A stretch of DNA of 64,000 nucleotides from Paralvinella palmiformis (taxonomy: Eukaryota > Annelida > Polychaeta > Terebellida > Alvinellidae): the NCBI GenBank assembly GCA_025642065.1, contig JAODUP010000105.1, positions 603,465-667,464 on the forward strand, given 5' to 3'. The stretch's first letter is position 1; each line of letters opens with the position of its first letter. Made by a program: the position numbers and the translations under genes. Positions 39,701 through 54,700 of the stretch are shown here, one piece after another. Below the pieces are notes generated by a model. That model searched no databases and was not told the origin of the DNA. It worked only from the letters and a program-made list of their open reading frames with translations.

Positions 39701-42700
39701 AGATACCCTTGATCCAAGGCTTTTGTAAGATTCAATTGTAACAATGTATACAAGCATAGGACATCCATATAATTTTGGAACAACCTCAAGCATGAGTGAA
39801 ATGACTAAAGAAAATCATTATGGCAATTGCTTAAGAAGGTTGTATTGTAGTATTCTAACCCAAGGTGTCTAGCGAGCTGTCAGACTTATATAAATGAAAT
39901 GATGACTGTGTTGGCTAACACTAATAAGTAGGTTGAACCCGGTAACAGATAAGGTCACCAGAATGGCTAAGCCGAAGCCAATCTGTGACCTGATTTAATC
40001 TAGATCAAGATGGCTACATGATACTTGTGAATGTTGACATCAGAGCATGCGACCGTACAATATGGCATTCAAGGAAGACATAATGGCTCTAGCCTCCAGC
40101 AACCCAGAACATTTAATCATATCTATGATATTGAGCACTGTTATTGTGTTATTATTTTTGTATTTGGGTTTACTTTTATCAGCATTACATATTTTATTAA
40201 CAATATCCTGGTTGGTGACTTTTGTAATTATGAGATAAATCAACAGATTTTATACTCTCTTCTTATTAAAAGGTCATTGATAATCAGAACTTGAAGAATT
40301 CCTGATTTATTCCTGTAAAAACTGACTTTGCTGGTTTCAATAGTATATGTGTATACAGTGTTGGAAATAAGAGCTGGCCTGAGTCCGACACTTTTTGACC
40401 TGGGCGTGCATCTGTCTATAGTTGCCGGCCCGGTAATCCTGCTGATATTCAACAAATAAAATGGTTAAAATAGTAAGAAACACTAACTTGATTCAATGAA
40501 CAAACCCAGCTTTTTATTTGTAATTTTGAACATGTCTTTTCCTGCAAATGAAGGTGGAAGTGAACTTGAGTCTCATCATGCTTCCGTGGAAGTCGTTGTG
40601 TTTATGTTTTACACATGCTCTTGTTGACATCTGAAGCATTGGTACGACACCCGTGATTGGCCAAATATCAATAGAATCTCCCTTTTCAGCTAACCAGCAA
40701 TCTTTTTACAGAAATGGCTCTGATAATTAAAATCTCACTCTTACACATCGTTATTTTGGGACTGAACCCCCCCAAAAAGAAGATATTTTATTTTATGCTG
40801 AAATAAAGATGGATGTTTAATAACTAAATAATTAGTTGTTTTGTGTGTCACATGGTGAAAACAAGCTTTTTTTCTTGACCTCGCCACACTTACATTTGTA
40901 AACCCATTTCCAGTGACAAATATTCACCCCATCATGCATAAGTGATCCACTATTATGCTCCCTTGTTCCTGAACTAGTACTATTAGCCGATACATTGCCC
41001 CAACTGTGTTCGGGCACATCCAGCTTTGGGGTTTGTGGGCTGCTATTCTCTTACAACACCTGGGCTGGGAACTTTTCATCAGGACTGACAACTTTTAGGA
41101 CGTGCCAGCCCTGGTGTCTGATGATTTTTTAAAAACAATTTCCAACACTGGTGTATAATGGTTAGAGCACTGTGCTACATAGCTCCAGGTGTGATTTCAA
41201 ATCGACTTATGGTATCTATGTTTGTGGGATGTTCCCCAGAGAGTAATTATTCGGCTATACGTCCCATGTGCAACCAATGTAGAGGCTAAGCAAACTACTC
41301 ACTCACCCCACTGCATAAAAGCAACAACACAAGATCTACCATCATTATTAATAAGCCATTCACAGTGACATCCACCTGATGACAGAATTGATTAGATAAT
41401 TCAGTAATACTTGCCTCACAGTTAGTAATGCCCAAGGTTGTTTTTCGAAGAATTCATTCAGGAACAATAAAATTGTCTTAACACAGTCAACTCTCAATAA
41501 CCTAGACTATATTAAACTGGGATTTTTATACTTACTGGATCACAGAGACACAGTCAAAAAGACCTCAAAGTTCGGCCGCCAAATTAAATAACCAAACTCG
41601 CAATCAATCAGCTTATAATTCTATCCTTCTAGAATTATATTTTTAACCAAGAGCTGACTGTACTTGTCTGAATAACGGAACTAATTCAGTAGGTTATTTA
41701 AGACTTAACTATAACACAGATATGACAGACATACAAAACAGTACAAATTATATCTTAATGGTTACTTTGTGGTATTGCTCTCTTAATCAACAAGGGTAAG
41801 GATCTTAAATATTACGAGAAAATATCTTGAATCGAGTTTACCAGTTACAACCTCTAGAGCTGAGACACCACATATTTTGCTCAAACAAACAGTAAACAAA
41901 ACACACAACATTAGCAACCTAAGAACATTTCTAATTATTAATGTCAGAGGCAAAAGTAAAATGTGAGTTGAAAATGTTCACGTTTAAAACTAAACTAAAA
42001 ATCAAAACGACAACAATTACCTATGCCATTATTTCAGTTTCAATGGAGCAGGGTTGTCCAACCCAGACCCTGTGAGCCAATGTTCAGATAGCCCCCCCCC
42101 CCACTGCATTGATACACATAGCCCACTGACTAGTGAACAATCCGCACAAAATTGTATAAGATTTATGTAACATATATAACAAAGCCATTCTGCATGAAAC
42201 ATCTTCGCATCAGATGTTCCTTGTAGCTGCTACTGTACAATGCTGATGTGAATTTTTTTACTTTATGACCAACATACTCTGATCTAATGTAGTCGGTGTC
42301 CTTTATGCTGTACTGCGGTTCTCTATCGTATGAATATTAATCAAAGTGTCTCAGTTAGTAAGGCCTAAATACGCGGAACTCTAACTGTTAGTATTTTATG
42401 ATCAGTTAATGAAGTGACTGAAGGCTAACAGGGACTTCAGCATTAAGTATTCGGATACTTAGATGAGTAAGTCTAAATATTTAAGTCAGTGTTATTTTTT
42501 CTTGTTTTTCTGCAACACCCATTTCAGTGTCTTTAATCCCATCCAGCCTGAAATATTTATAATGCATGTCAGGTTGCACCTTAAAGTTTACAAACCATGA
42601 ACAACATATTGAGGCTTCATTCGTGGTAACTGTCTATCTCTTTGACCCGCAAAGACGAAATGACTTCAAGTACGCTATTCATTCCAAAAGGTTGGACAAC

Positions 42701-45700
42701 CCTGGTTTATGGTGTTATTATTTCTAAATATTTTATTTAGACTGACTGTTTACCTTCAGCATCAACTTCTTTCAGGGTGCCTTTTATCAGCCCATAAACA
42801 ATCAATGAGAAATATTAGCCAATCATTGGTGGCAGTATGACAAATTTGATCCTGAAGTGTTTTCAGTGGATATCCTCAACTGATGTTTTCCAGAAAAAGC
42901 GGGCTTATTATACAGCATTATAATGTAAATATATCTGGCACTTACGTTGAATTAGAATGAAAGCAGAAAACAAAATAAGAAGAAAAAAAACCACTCCAAA
43001 AATGGGGAGTAACAAAAAAAGAGAAGACAAACACAAAATCATTTCCGTACAAACTTTGCACTAAATACATAACACAGCCAAAAGGTATTTGTATAATAAC
43101 AGCCACAAATAATACATTTCATGAATTAGCAAATGTGATCACGGTTGATTCATTGATAAAGTTGCTCTGTAATTTAATTTAAACTTGTGCTCGTATTAAC
43201 TGAAATGAACGCTTCTCAAAGAAACAACACAACAACTTCAGAGAACAATACATAATTAGACCAACTTCCGCACAAAGAACTGTTGTCCTGATTGTACGCC
43301 ATCATCCTACTCACCATGTACAATGATTATTCCTACAGCTGAAGTGACTGATTTAGGTGGTGGAGCTTTAACTCCTCTGGCTACGCTGTACTTGTAATGT
43401 ATCTGGAGATAACACTCCTGAATAATGAAGAAAGCTGGTAATAAATCAATATCCATTATAGTCATAGATCACTGGTGTCTCTGTGTGTGTGTGTGTGTTT
43501 GAGTGTGTGTGTTATGGCCACTTTTGTGCACATGGTAGGCTAAATGGGTCAAGCAACCTCCAAAGATAATGAAGTGAAGTCAAAGATGAAACACCCATGC
43601 CCATGCTCAGATATGCCCATGCCGAGAATCGAACTCAGGTGGTAGTGATCTGTGATCCAATGGGCTACCAGTTAGACCACGGAGGTGCTCAGAGAGAGAG
43701 AGCAGAAACAGATATCAACTCTGAATCAACACAATGTTTTAGTTTAGTTCAGTTGTGCAATAATCAAACTAAGCCTGAATCAAGAAAGCAGTAAAACACA
43801 AAGCCTTTATATACGTTTGTTTAACTTTTTGGAAACATAATAAGACAAAACTGAACCTACTCTTGATGATAAAAAGGTGTAAAATCACTGCTAGCAATGA
43901 TTTTATTTATCACTGAATTAAGTCACTGATGGATATAAGAGAAAATTTGACAGATACTTGCCTAACTGTTAAATCGACTATCAGATCTCACATTTTAACC
44001 AATGACAACAAACAGGAAGGAAGCACCGATGTCTGTCTATAAATTGATTTATTCTGACATAAGGTAATCCACTCAAATGAAAAACACATGTGAGATGGTA
44101 ATAATCTGTATGGAACAAAATATAAACCAAAAAGTGCACAGAAATAGACTACCTTCTTCTCGTCAACACAAGGTATGCCCTGTGGCCTTTTGATACGACT
44201 CCATTCAGCACCTCTGTCTCTGGTAATAACTGTGTGTATACTGGCATCAGCATCAAGCTGACTGGCTATATACACTCCAGTCATTGATTTAACCTGGGGT
44301 AATACACAAATTACATGTTTGTACATATCTGTTAGTACATTTCAAAGTGAGGTTTATTTGTGTGTCTGCATCTGCATATGCGAGGAAGGGAAAACAAATG
44401 GTCAATTACATTGTAACTGAAAATGGAAGTTCATTAGTTAAGATGATGTGTTACAGCCATGTTTGTGCACATGTTAGGCTAAATGGGCTGATCGACCTCC
44501 AAAGGTCATTTGTTAAGAAAAAACTACATATTGGAATTTTTAAATTGACATTTCTATTATATTTAGATTAAGTCGAGTATAAATGTTCCATGACACGAAT
44601 GTATGCATGTATGTTTAATTACTGATATCTTTCATTATACATAGTTTTGTGTGAAGATATTATAATTAGATTTATCCTTTTATAATCAAATTACCTTATA
44701 GAAGTCTGTCAAATCTTCAAAGTTTGGAAACAGATGTCTATCCAATGACTCGGAGAAGATAATGCCTGAATCATCACTTGTAAAGATAGTTCCAACACCA
44801 GTATCTATTGCAAAAAAAACCCCGACATATTCATAATATCACAGGACAAACACTTGACTATGCAATACTGGCTAACCTAACTACAATTACAAAAATTAAA
44901 TAATATTTACCTCCTGGTTCATCAACGTGCATAAAAATTTGACCTTCGCTCATATCCAGAATGGAATAAAACTAGAAAAATAATGTAGCTATGTCATTAT
45001 ACTGGACTGTACTGGATTAAAATATGGCTAGAGACTGTTAAAAGAATGTTTCACTGTTTGTGACTTTGTAAAATGGTTTTATTATGTAATGGAATAAAAC
45101 CACAGATAGGCAGGTGGCAAGCAAATAGTAACATGTTTTCCAAAATAATACATACTCTATCTTCTGTAATGGTTGGTAATTGTACCTCATCCCACATGAC
45201 ACCACCATCAGTGGAAACCTCCATGTACCTCTCACCTTGCTGCAGTTGATAACAATGATAAAAGCTTCGATAGTTAACAATAACATAGAACAAACCAGAA
45301 CATTTTAAGTGAAATTCCATGATTACGCAGAAATCAAACATAAAACCTAGAGCTGCATCATTACCAAAACAAAATTCATACGATTCATCTTGCTGTAGGT
45401 TCTATGAATACCGTGTATAACATTTCACACTCACACTTAAAAAAAGGTTACATACAGCATGTAGAATATGCTACAAAATTCAGATCTTCATCATTTAAAA
45501 TCACAAAATATGAACTTGGCAATGGTTAAAATGGTAATTGATAACTACAGACCAGTAGAAAGTACTGTAGCAAGTTTAATACTTTACAATGAATATATTT
45601 AAATGATGTGTGTACAAATTACATCTATAAACTTGGACTGTATGTAATATTATTTAATATCATATTTATTGCTTTAGTGAGAACATATGTTATGCACCAT

Positions 45701-48700
45701 TCCTACTATGCACAGATCATGAACTCTACCTAAATGATCTGACTGATGTACATACCAAAGCTGCTTTCACAGAAGCATAAAGAAACTTCCCCTGTAGGCC
45801 AAATGAGAGAATTCTTTCATGGATTGTCTTCCAGTTCTGCCCAGCATCAGCAGATTTTTCTAGGATTGTGTTTCCACTTGGAAAAACTTAAATAATCACA
45901 GCATTGGCATTACCGTAATTAATGTTGTAAATATGTATATTGTAAATAATGTATCTTTTCAAAGCTGATCTTAAAGATCAAACTGGTGGCACAGTTTGGC
46001 ACAGATCTTTAGCACCAGGGTTAACAAATCCTAACCAGTCAAATTATTTGAAATGTGACTAGGTTTGGGCTAAGTTTTTTGTCCTCTTAAAATTTAAATA
46101 TATGCAATTAATTAAATTAATATTTCAACTTGTTTTTTACTCTGCCTGCACGTTTTCATGTCATATACATAATGATGCATAATAAGTCTGCATCTCTCTC
46201 TCTCTCTCTCTCTGCAGATGTGTATGTATATACATGCATGTATACATATACAAAAAGCAGAAACAATTTATCACCTGGCATTAATTTTAGATCCACAAAA
46301 TAAACATCTATGTCATATTAAATTAACATTCCAGATAAAGACAATATTAACAAAATTCACACATACAGATAAACAAAATAGAACACTGCCAATAACACTA
46401 ACTCACCATAAGGAAATTTTTCCATCATCTGTGGATCAGCAGATATATAAATGGTATATTCTGGATCTCCTTCCCAGGCAGACCTGTGTTTTAAATCCAA
46501 CCAAAATGTAAGTAATGTATAAAGAGTGAATCAATATCAGTTATACAGTAAAAGTTAATTCTCACTCACTACATATCACACGACAAATTACTCTAATGTT
46601 ACCAGCCACATCTTACCATCTAAATGTCACCACCTTTTCCCTGATCTTCTTCCAACTAATGCCACTGTCTGTCGACAAATAAAGTACCTAAAAATACACA
46701 TTTCAGCAGTTCATCTTCACCACTCCAACTTTTACTAAACATTGGTAATGATAAAGACAAGATAAATTGAATCAGGCTGAAGGTATCATTTATCTGACAT
46801 GCATACCATAGCAACTTCATCATAGGCCAGGATGTAGGTAGGATTCTTCTTATGGAAACTAAGGGCTCCATTGAAGGTAAATGGCATAATTGATTTGCGG
46901 AATGTTTGGCAAACATCACTGGACATCATGAGCACTGTTTCACCATAATTAGGACCATGTAACACAAGGAAGATCTAAACGAGAGAAACAAACAAAAGAC
47001 TATCATTCCACATACAGATCAAACATATATCCTTACACAAAGAATGAATGATTTTCACAGCATATGTCCAATGAAAAACAACATAATGTTGCAGGACATT
47101 ATTGGAATGCACACCTCTTGAATCACATTTAACAAGAATGACATTTCAGAGAATAGATTATAACAGTTTGATTTAAATCACTATAAAAAAATCAGGCAAT
47201 GTGCAAGAAATGCAGGGATTTTTAAAATCTGATTCAAATAAAAAATCCGATTTTTGAAAATAAAACTACGTTTTTTACCAATCCTGTAATATGGATCAAT
47301 TACTCACATTTTCTGACAATTTAATAACATTGGATGCTTATTGTTAATTAATATGGCCAATATTGTTTATTTTAAAGATCTTACTATTACAATAAGCTTC
47401 AACCTAAAGACAGTTGTTTACAGAAAGAGGAAAACCCAATTTATAGAATGTTGTGTTTGCTAAATCATATCTCTTTATATTATGTTAGCTTAACCCAGAC
47501 GGTTAAATTATGAAAGCTAGTCCACAACTTTCACTAAATCACATGCATAATAAATATACATTATGATATGAACAAAGTTTCTGAGTGGGGTATTTTGGAT
47601 AAGGCCTTTCTTTTCCTAACCAATCTGTATAGGCTATGTCTGATCAGTGAATTCGTTAGAAGCAGGGACCAGGCCACTTTGTCCCATTGTAGGCCCTTGA
47701 TGCCTACCAATATCTGACCCTGGTAGTTTTTTGTTGGATCCACCCACTTTATTTCTTAACAAAACCACTGCTGACCCAGTTTACCACTCATGGCCCACAA
47801 TTGTAGTTATCCTGGCTACCACCAGATGTCAAACTAGTTATGAATATCATTTATCCAATGTTAGTGGCAGAACTAGATGAAAGGATCGGTGATACTTTTT
47901 ACCTGGTTACCGTTCTTCTGTAGGCCATTGTTTTTCTTTATCTTCACTGTGTTGCCATTGTCAATATTGTCTGTGATATCTTCAAAAACCTTTCCACCTT
48001 CATCGCTGCATGAAAAAGTGACACGTTAAACAATACTTTTCATGTATAGATCTCATGACGCTGCTAATAAAAACTCTTTGACAGCATCAAAACAGCTGAA
48101 ACACCAACGGAAAATAACATTGCTGAAACAAAACAACTGAAACACCAACGGAAAATAACATTGCTGAAACAGCTCTGTAACACGATGTCATAACAGTAAA
48201 CAAATTCCCCATAGAAAAGCAATAAAGTTAATTAATTATTCATCTATGGTGTATTCACATTTATTGATAGCTTTTCACTGCATCTGCCCAGGCACATGGA
48301 TCTCTCGGGAGTCTATACGTACAATTTCGTAATTAGCACTGAAACCTTTATCAGCATTTACAATAATACATTTAGATCACTATGTGTTTAAAGAGCATAC
48401 AGTTTGCATTAAAATCTCTTTGTAGCAGTTATATAGTCTATTACTATTCAAAATAAATGTATACTATTGCTATTATAAATTCCAATTCCTTCTGATGGTG
48501 ATAAAACAGTTGTTAAGATCGATATCAAGTTCCCATGTAAAGAGTGTCATCAAATGAGTTGTATTTCCAAAAGCACAGTTCTTGATGAACTATATTTTAA
48601 CTTGTACACAGATGATTGTATTAATAACTATCAATGCTGTAACCCTGTGCACCAGGATCCCATTAAATGACCAGTGTTGTAGGTCAGAGCATTAACAGTA

Positions 48701-51700
48701 TTATGATCTTATTTATTTTCAGGATCTGTCTGGACTTTGTGGAAACTCCTGGATACCTAGACTAGCAGGCCCCTATTATTTTCAAGAATATGATACTAAA
48801 GCTACTTTCTTCCAATCTGAGGTGCCCCATATTTCAAAATGCCCTGTCCTCACATTCATCCAACCGTAATCTAAACTAGACCTTTGGATAAAAAATTGTT
48901 TTAGCAAAATGATTTACAGAAGCTTTTTACTACACTTTATTCACACACAAGATCGATTCACATAAAAAGGTTTGGCTGAAAATCGAAAGAAAGATAATTT
49001 CTTATCTAGTATGACTGAGTAATCTTAGCAAAAACTTAGGTCAAAGAGGTTTTGATGAAAACTGTGATGTGTTTCATAATGAAAAATTACATGCTAATAC
49101 AGAAGTTCTCCTTGGTTCATGTTGTTTCTATATAAACACAGCGACATAACTCACCATAAAATAAATCTTTATGTTGGACGTTCCATCAACGTTTACAGCT
49201 AAAACTAGAGATAAGCCTGGGTAACAACTTTAGTCCAGTTTGATGCAAATCTACATCTATATATCTATGCCACATGGAAAAAAAATTAATGTACAATAAT
49301 AGAAATTTTTTAATGCCAAAACACATGTAACATCTGCACTGTTGCCATGAATGCAGATATCATGTTTAATAAGCAAATGCAGACGTTTTGCTCATCTTCT
49401 GCAGTTCAGATCAAGCAGATAATCACCAAGACTCCAAACAAGTCATGTGAATGACTTAGATGCATTGAATTCTTGGCTTTTGAAATGTGTCGATCAACTT
49501 CTGCCACTTTTAGCAATCATTATAAATCAGTCTGATAAATTAAATTGTGCTGTTGTGTTTGAAATGAGCCACCACAATACTGCTGCTCAAGAGATCTGGG
49601 TTGGATAAGGAAGACATAAGAAAATATTAGCCTATTTCTAACCTGCCCTTTATCTCCAAACTTAATGAAAAGGGCAGTAGCAAGGCATACATAAGAGCAC
49701 TTAGAGGAGAATAACCTCCATGATAATTATGTCTGCTTATCATAGAAGTCATTCTCTCAAAGGTGCACAGTGACATTGCTGAAGCCTTTGATGAAGGTTA
49801 CATGACTGCATTAATTAAGCTTGGAAAAGGCCTTCACTTAGGTAGAGTCATACCTCACTGACAAAACTCAGTGTGTTTCAGTCATGAATAAAACGTCAGC
49901 AGTTGCACATCTTCATTTTAGTGCCATTTCAGGACCAACGAATTACTGTAAATATACTAAACTGATTGTTGAAATTATTAAATGGCATAAATTTAATATC
50001 ATTGTTATGCTGATGATACTCAGATGTACAGGATTTAAAATTCATGCAATAAATGTGATGATATTTCCAGGGTTGGCACAGCCAAGAAAATACATTTTCC
50101 AGGACAAAATAACCATTTTTCAGAACATACGCACATATAGAATCGGGTCGTAAAAATATGGATCCAACCGTCTGATTCACATTCGCACCAATTGCTAGAC
50201 GGAGCGATCCATTTTGTCGCATTCGGAAATCGCATATGCAGTCACACATATGGAATCACGCTTGTACGTTTACATGTTTTCCATTTTTGTCGGGGTCGCA
50301 TAACACATACCATGTATATGGAATCTCGGCTTAAGACAGCACACTGCCTATTTAAATGGTGTCGCCGATTAAAAGTTGTATTCATTGCAGTTTACTGGCT
50401 ATGCATTCTTGGTAATTTGAAATTTTATTTACATAGTTAGAGTGAAAATGGCTACGGGTAACTCAGCAAAGCAGCAATCACTTCACTGAATAGGCATTTC
50501 TTATCAAACACTTCTCCATTTGTCAATCAGGCAGGTAAAATATACCAGATTAAAAAATAAGTGATAATTTTGGATCAGGTGAAATTTGTTGGGCAAATGA
50601 AAACATTTGTTGGGCAAGTGCATTTCCAATCTACTTGCTCGGGGCAACTGAATTGAAAAAATATTTTTCTGGTCCTGCTTATTCATAAGTATATAAATGA
50701 TGAGACATGCTAGACTAATCCAAGCCATTACAATTAAACAGAATATGGCAGTGCATTGTTATACAATATCACTCTCTCTAAAACAAACCATCTACAGCGA
50801 GTGTACCATGCAGTAACAAAAGGGAACACATAACAGTAGTTTTGTTTCTTATGCACCTTTCTTTCTGTACACTTCAGAAAATTATAAAAGATCCGGTTCT
50901 CACAATCAAAGTGCTGAGTGGAACAGCATCACTGTTTCTAAGTGATCTGATCCAAAGGTCTATACCAGTGAGATTACTGCAATCTGGGTCTTGTCTGCTT
51001 TTATTAGTTCAAAGAGTGCCACAAAACCACACATGAACCAGAACATTTCATAATTCTTCTTCAGTGTAAATGTAACCATTCTTCAGTGTAAATCTAATCA
51101 AATTATTACCAAAGTGCAAAGACAGACCCCGCAACATTTTACAGCTACAATTACTCTTTGGACAAAGCTGGTCACAAACACTATGTTGATTACTCACTTG
51201 CCTCATAATAAAATGGTTTATAACCCAAATTCTGACAATAATTTGGTTGTGTTTCATCTATAAACCAGGTCACCTGCATACATCTAGCTGACATGAGGTG
51301 TCAGCTGACTGGGACTGGACTTCTGGTAATAAATTAGTTCCAGACCAAGGCTCATAAAAACTCACTTACTATGATGCAATTTGCTGACACAGACACCTGC
51401 TAGTGAATCATGATTAACCAGCAGGACTTGTACAAAATCATGCTGTTGACCCACTGACTGATCTAATGGTTCCCAAAATAACGCATTAAATTTCAAACTT
51501 AATGTGCACGCACACATCCAAAATATTACAAATTACTAAATGATCAATTCACTGAATTAAAAAGTATGGCCAATTTAAAAATTGTAGTCAAGGACAGGTT
51601 ATAAATGTTGGCTAATGGGTTGTGATTTAATGAGGTCCCGGTTTAGTGATTTAACGATTTGTATTTTATAAGTTGCTGGCACATATTTAGCATTGCTAAT

Positions 51701-54700
51701 ACAGATAACAACTCATGTAGACATGTATTTGTTTAGTTTACACTGCAAAGCTGTGATAAGCAGTTAGTTGGGGCATGGGACTTGTAACCAAAGGGCTGTT
51801 GCTTTGAGTAATGCTATGCACTTATAGTGGTAGCATATGTTGTATGCTCCCCAGGAGTTGAGGTGTGCGTGCATTGGATTGAAACAGGTTTGAGTCAGCG
51901 ATAGTAATAATGCAATCGCACTCCCAGATTATCAGACAAAATAGAACTGTTATATGGGATAAAATGACGTGTTAGAGTTATACACAAATTATATTAATAT
52001 ATTTAAGATGTGTTATACAAGACATAGCAGTTGCTATATTGAGTCTTGGTGTGTGTGTCTGTGTGTATTCATGTGATTAACCCACACCATAATGTAGTGT
52101 GTGACCAGTGTATGTACTTCTGTTGCAACACTTGAAGCATATATAAAAGATAATATACCACAGCAGGGAAATACTGATAATGTACACATTATTAAATATG
52201 ATAAAATGTATTGTGTGTTTACTGGAATAAATATACTAGATGTAGATCAATCGAGCTTAGACAACATGGTCAGTAAAGTCATCAGGTGTCAGCTGTGTTA
52301 TAGCTTGTAGTATGATACCAAAATGGGTTGGTAAGAGGTTTAAGGTTATTACTGTTACTCAAAATTAACAACAAACACATAAATACATTAAAAGCTTTTG
52401 TTAAATACATAATTCAGTTTACAGAAGTACTGATTCACATATCCACTTGTACATACACACACCTACATGCTTACATACGCACACACACTTGGACACACAG
52501 ATGGAAAGACATAATACGCACACACATACATGTCCACAGTGCTATTTTACTTAGTATTTATTGTTAATTAGTTAACTTTGGTTGAATATATCAATTTATA
52601 CAGATGCTTAGTAAGTATGAAAACAAAAACAATTTTATAATGCAATGTAATTGTTTCAGCGAGCTGAATGTTAAACCACCGAAATGCAATACTGATTTTA
52701 AGGTTCTGAACAACTAACCTGCGATAGAGATTAGAAGGCTCAGCATTGATTCTGCTGTCAAAACCGACTTTTTCTTCCGACACAGCAATGAGCACCCTCT
52801 GAAAATTTGTAAAGCCAGTACAACATTAATGACATTTAAGCCTGAAAGCATACCCATAAGGCATCACGAAGCCTCAATTTTAATTCCTTTACAAAAATTA
52901 CACATCGGACATTATGACAGCTATTTAATTTATATAACCATTGACATGAATAACTGACTTTATTTTCTGAACTGTATACATATATATGCTGACATACAAA
53001 GGTAAAGATTCACGAACAGAAGTAAATTATAAATACAATAAGTATACAGGTCACAGATGTAGAGTCTACAAGAGACTGTCTGGCTCCACTGGACATAATT
53101 AAATTGTATTTATAGTTATAATTTTAGTTGGAGACATTCTACAACTGAATGCAAGATGTAGTCAATTTTACGTAATGAGTACTGATTTATTCCGTTAATC
53201 TGATGCTGCTGCCCTGGTGTATTCCCAATACCCCATCCTACTCATTAAAAGAATTGGTAGCATCATGAATAAATGGGCGAAGATATGAGTAATGAGTTGC
53301 ACATGCACATATCATGCGGTAAAAAGTTCCATGTTTGAGGACCCATTTAGATGATGCTTTGACCAGGGCAAGTTATTAAAATAATGGCAGGTCAGGTTGT
53401 CTTCTTTTGGTAGAGTGTAATCGTGTAACTGTGTTAGCTAAACAAACAATTCTTATAATTGTCTCTAAAAACAAATCATCTGTTGATCAGCTGTTTTAAA
53501 CTGATACTCAGCAAGGCAGAGTCGAGCATTATCCGAGTGGGATAATAACATGCCATCTGTGACCAAGATTGTGTTCAGTAGCAATCAATAGACTGCCAGC
53601 TGACAAAGAGGTTACTAACAACAATATCTGTATGGCATACCGCTAGCTATCCATAAAATGAAACACATCAAGACACTGTTATGCCATAAGGGAAAAAATC
53701 CTAGGCTCCTTTGTTCGTCTTCAGCAGTTGCGTCAATGAAATAGCATATAGGTGTCAAAGAGTAACACAGTGGATAATCGATTAAATTTTAATCTAGCAC
53801 GTGTGAATGCAGGGTGTAAAGTAAGTTCAGATTCCATTGTAGATCTATTTCTGGCAACCCAAAAGCTTTCAACGAATTCAGCTGACTGGTTTTAGTGAAA
53901 GCAACACTTTTATTTTTGGAAAACATATTAAAAAATCAATTATCAACATGATTCTGATCTAAGGTATCATCCACTTCTTGGGAGATGGTCGGGGACCTCA
54001 ACACTTCCTTGTTATCATACACACAAAACTACAGAATTGTATGGCCTTAGTAGTATCAACCATCATTGTTTTCTGCCATCACAGCCATAAATCATCAATA
54101 AAAAAGTAAATATTAATTATTGATTGCTTATGGTAATTATTTAAATATACAGGATCTGCTAAATTGGCTACAATTTCAATTACCGCAGGTAGTTGAAGTG
54201 GACCCCTTTCAAAGATTGTAACATGTGAATACCCACACAAAAAACAAGGTATCAGACTGAAAAGTAGTGGTTTTAGTCTACAAAGTAACCATACATTAAT
54301 AAAAGATCAGATTCTTCTATTAGAAAGATGGAGATCAACATTTAATTTTTAGAGCAAAATAAATGTGTTTTTAATAATAATAACTAGTTAATACAAATGC
54401 TACTCAATTGTGCCCCAAATTTCAATGATAATTATGAATATATGCCTACATATGTCTGGTTCTGTTGTTTGATGTCTAACAATGAAACTTAAGATAAGTT
54501 AACCAAAAGATTGATCAATACTGTAATGAGGAGACAATGTCTTATGTAAAATCAATCTATTCAGTCACTGAACAAATACATTTCTTTCTCTTCACTTTAA
54601 ATCATAATACCACTTGTCCCAGCAACAGTATTTACATTTTGTCAATACATTTAAATGTCATAAATATTAGTGTGGATGGCAATACAAGTTATTTTCGTAT

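Larger units (their letters stand above)
37116..43314. other. Large sortilin intron
   Basis: No exon seen. It contains the hAT-like element (40356-41150), a SINE-like repeat next to it and a C-tract near 42090. SINE-like fragments also occur around 39050-39330, recognised only by the shared 'gggacatat' and 'tccccagagag' type phrases. Confidence 0.5.
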
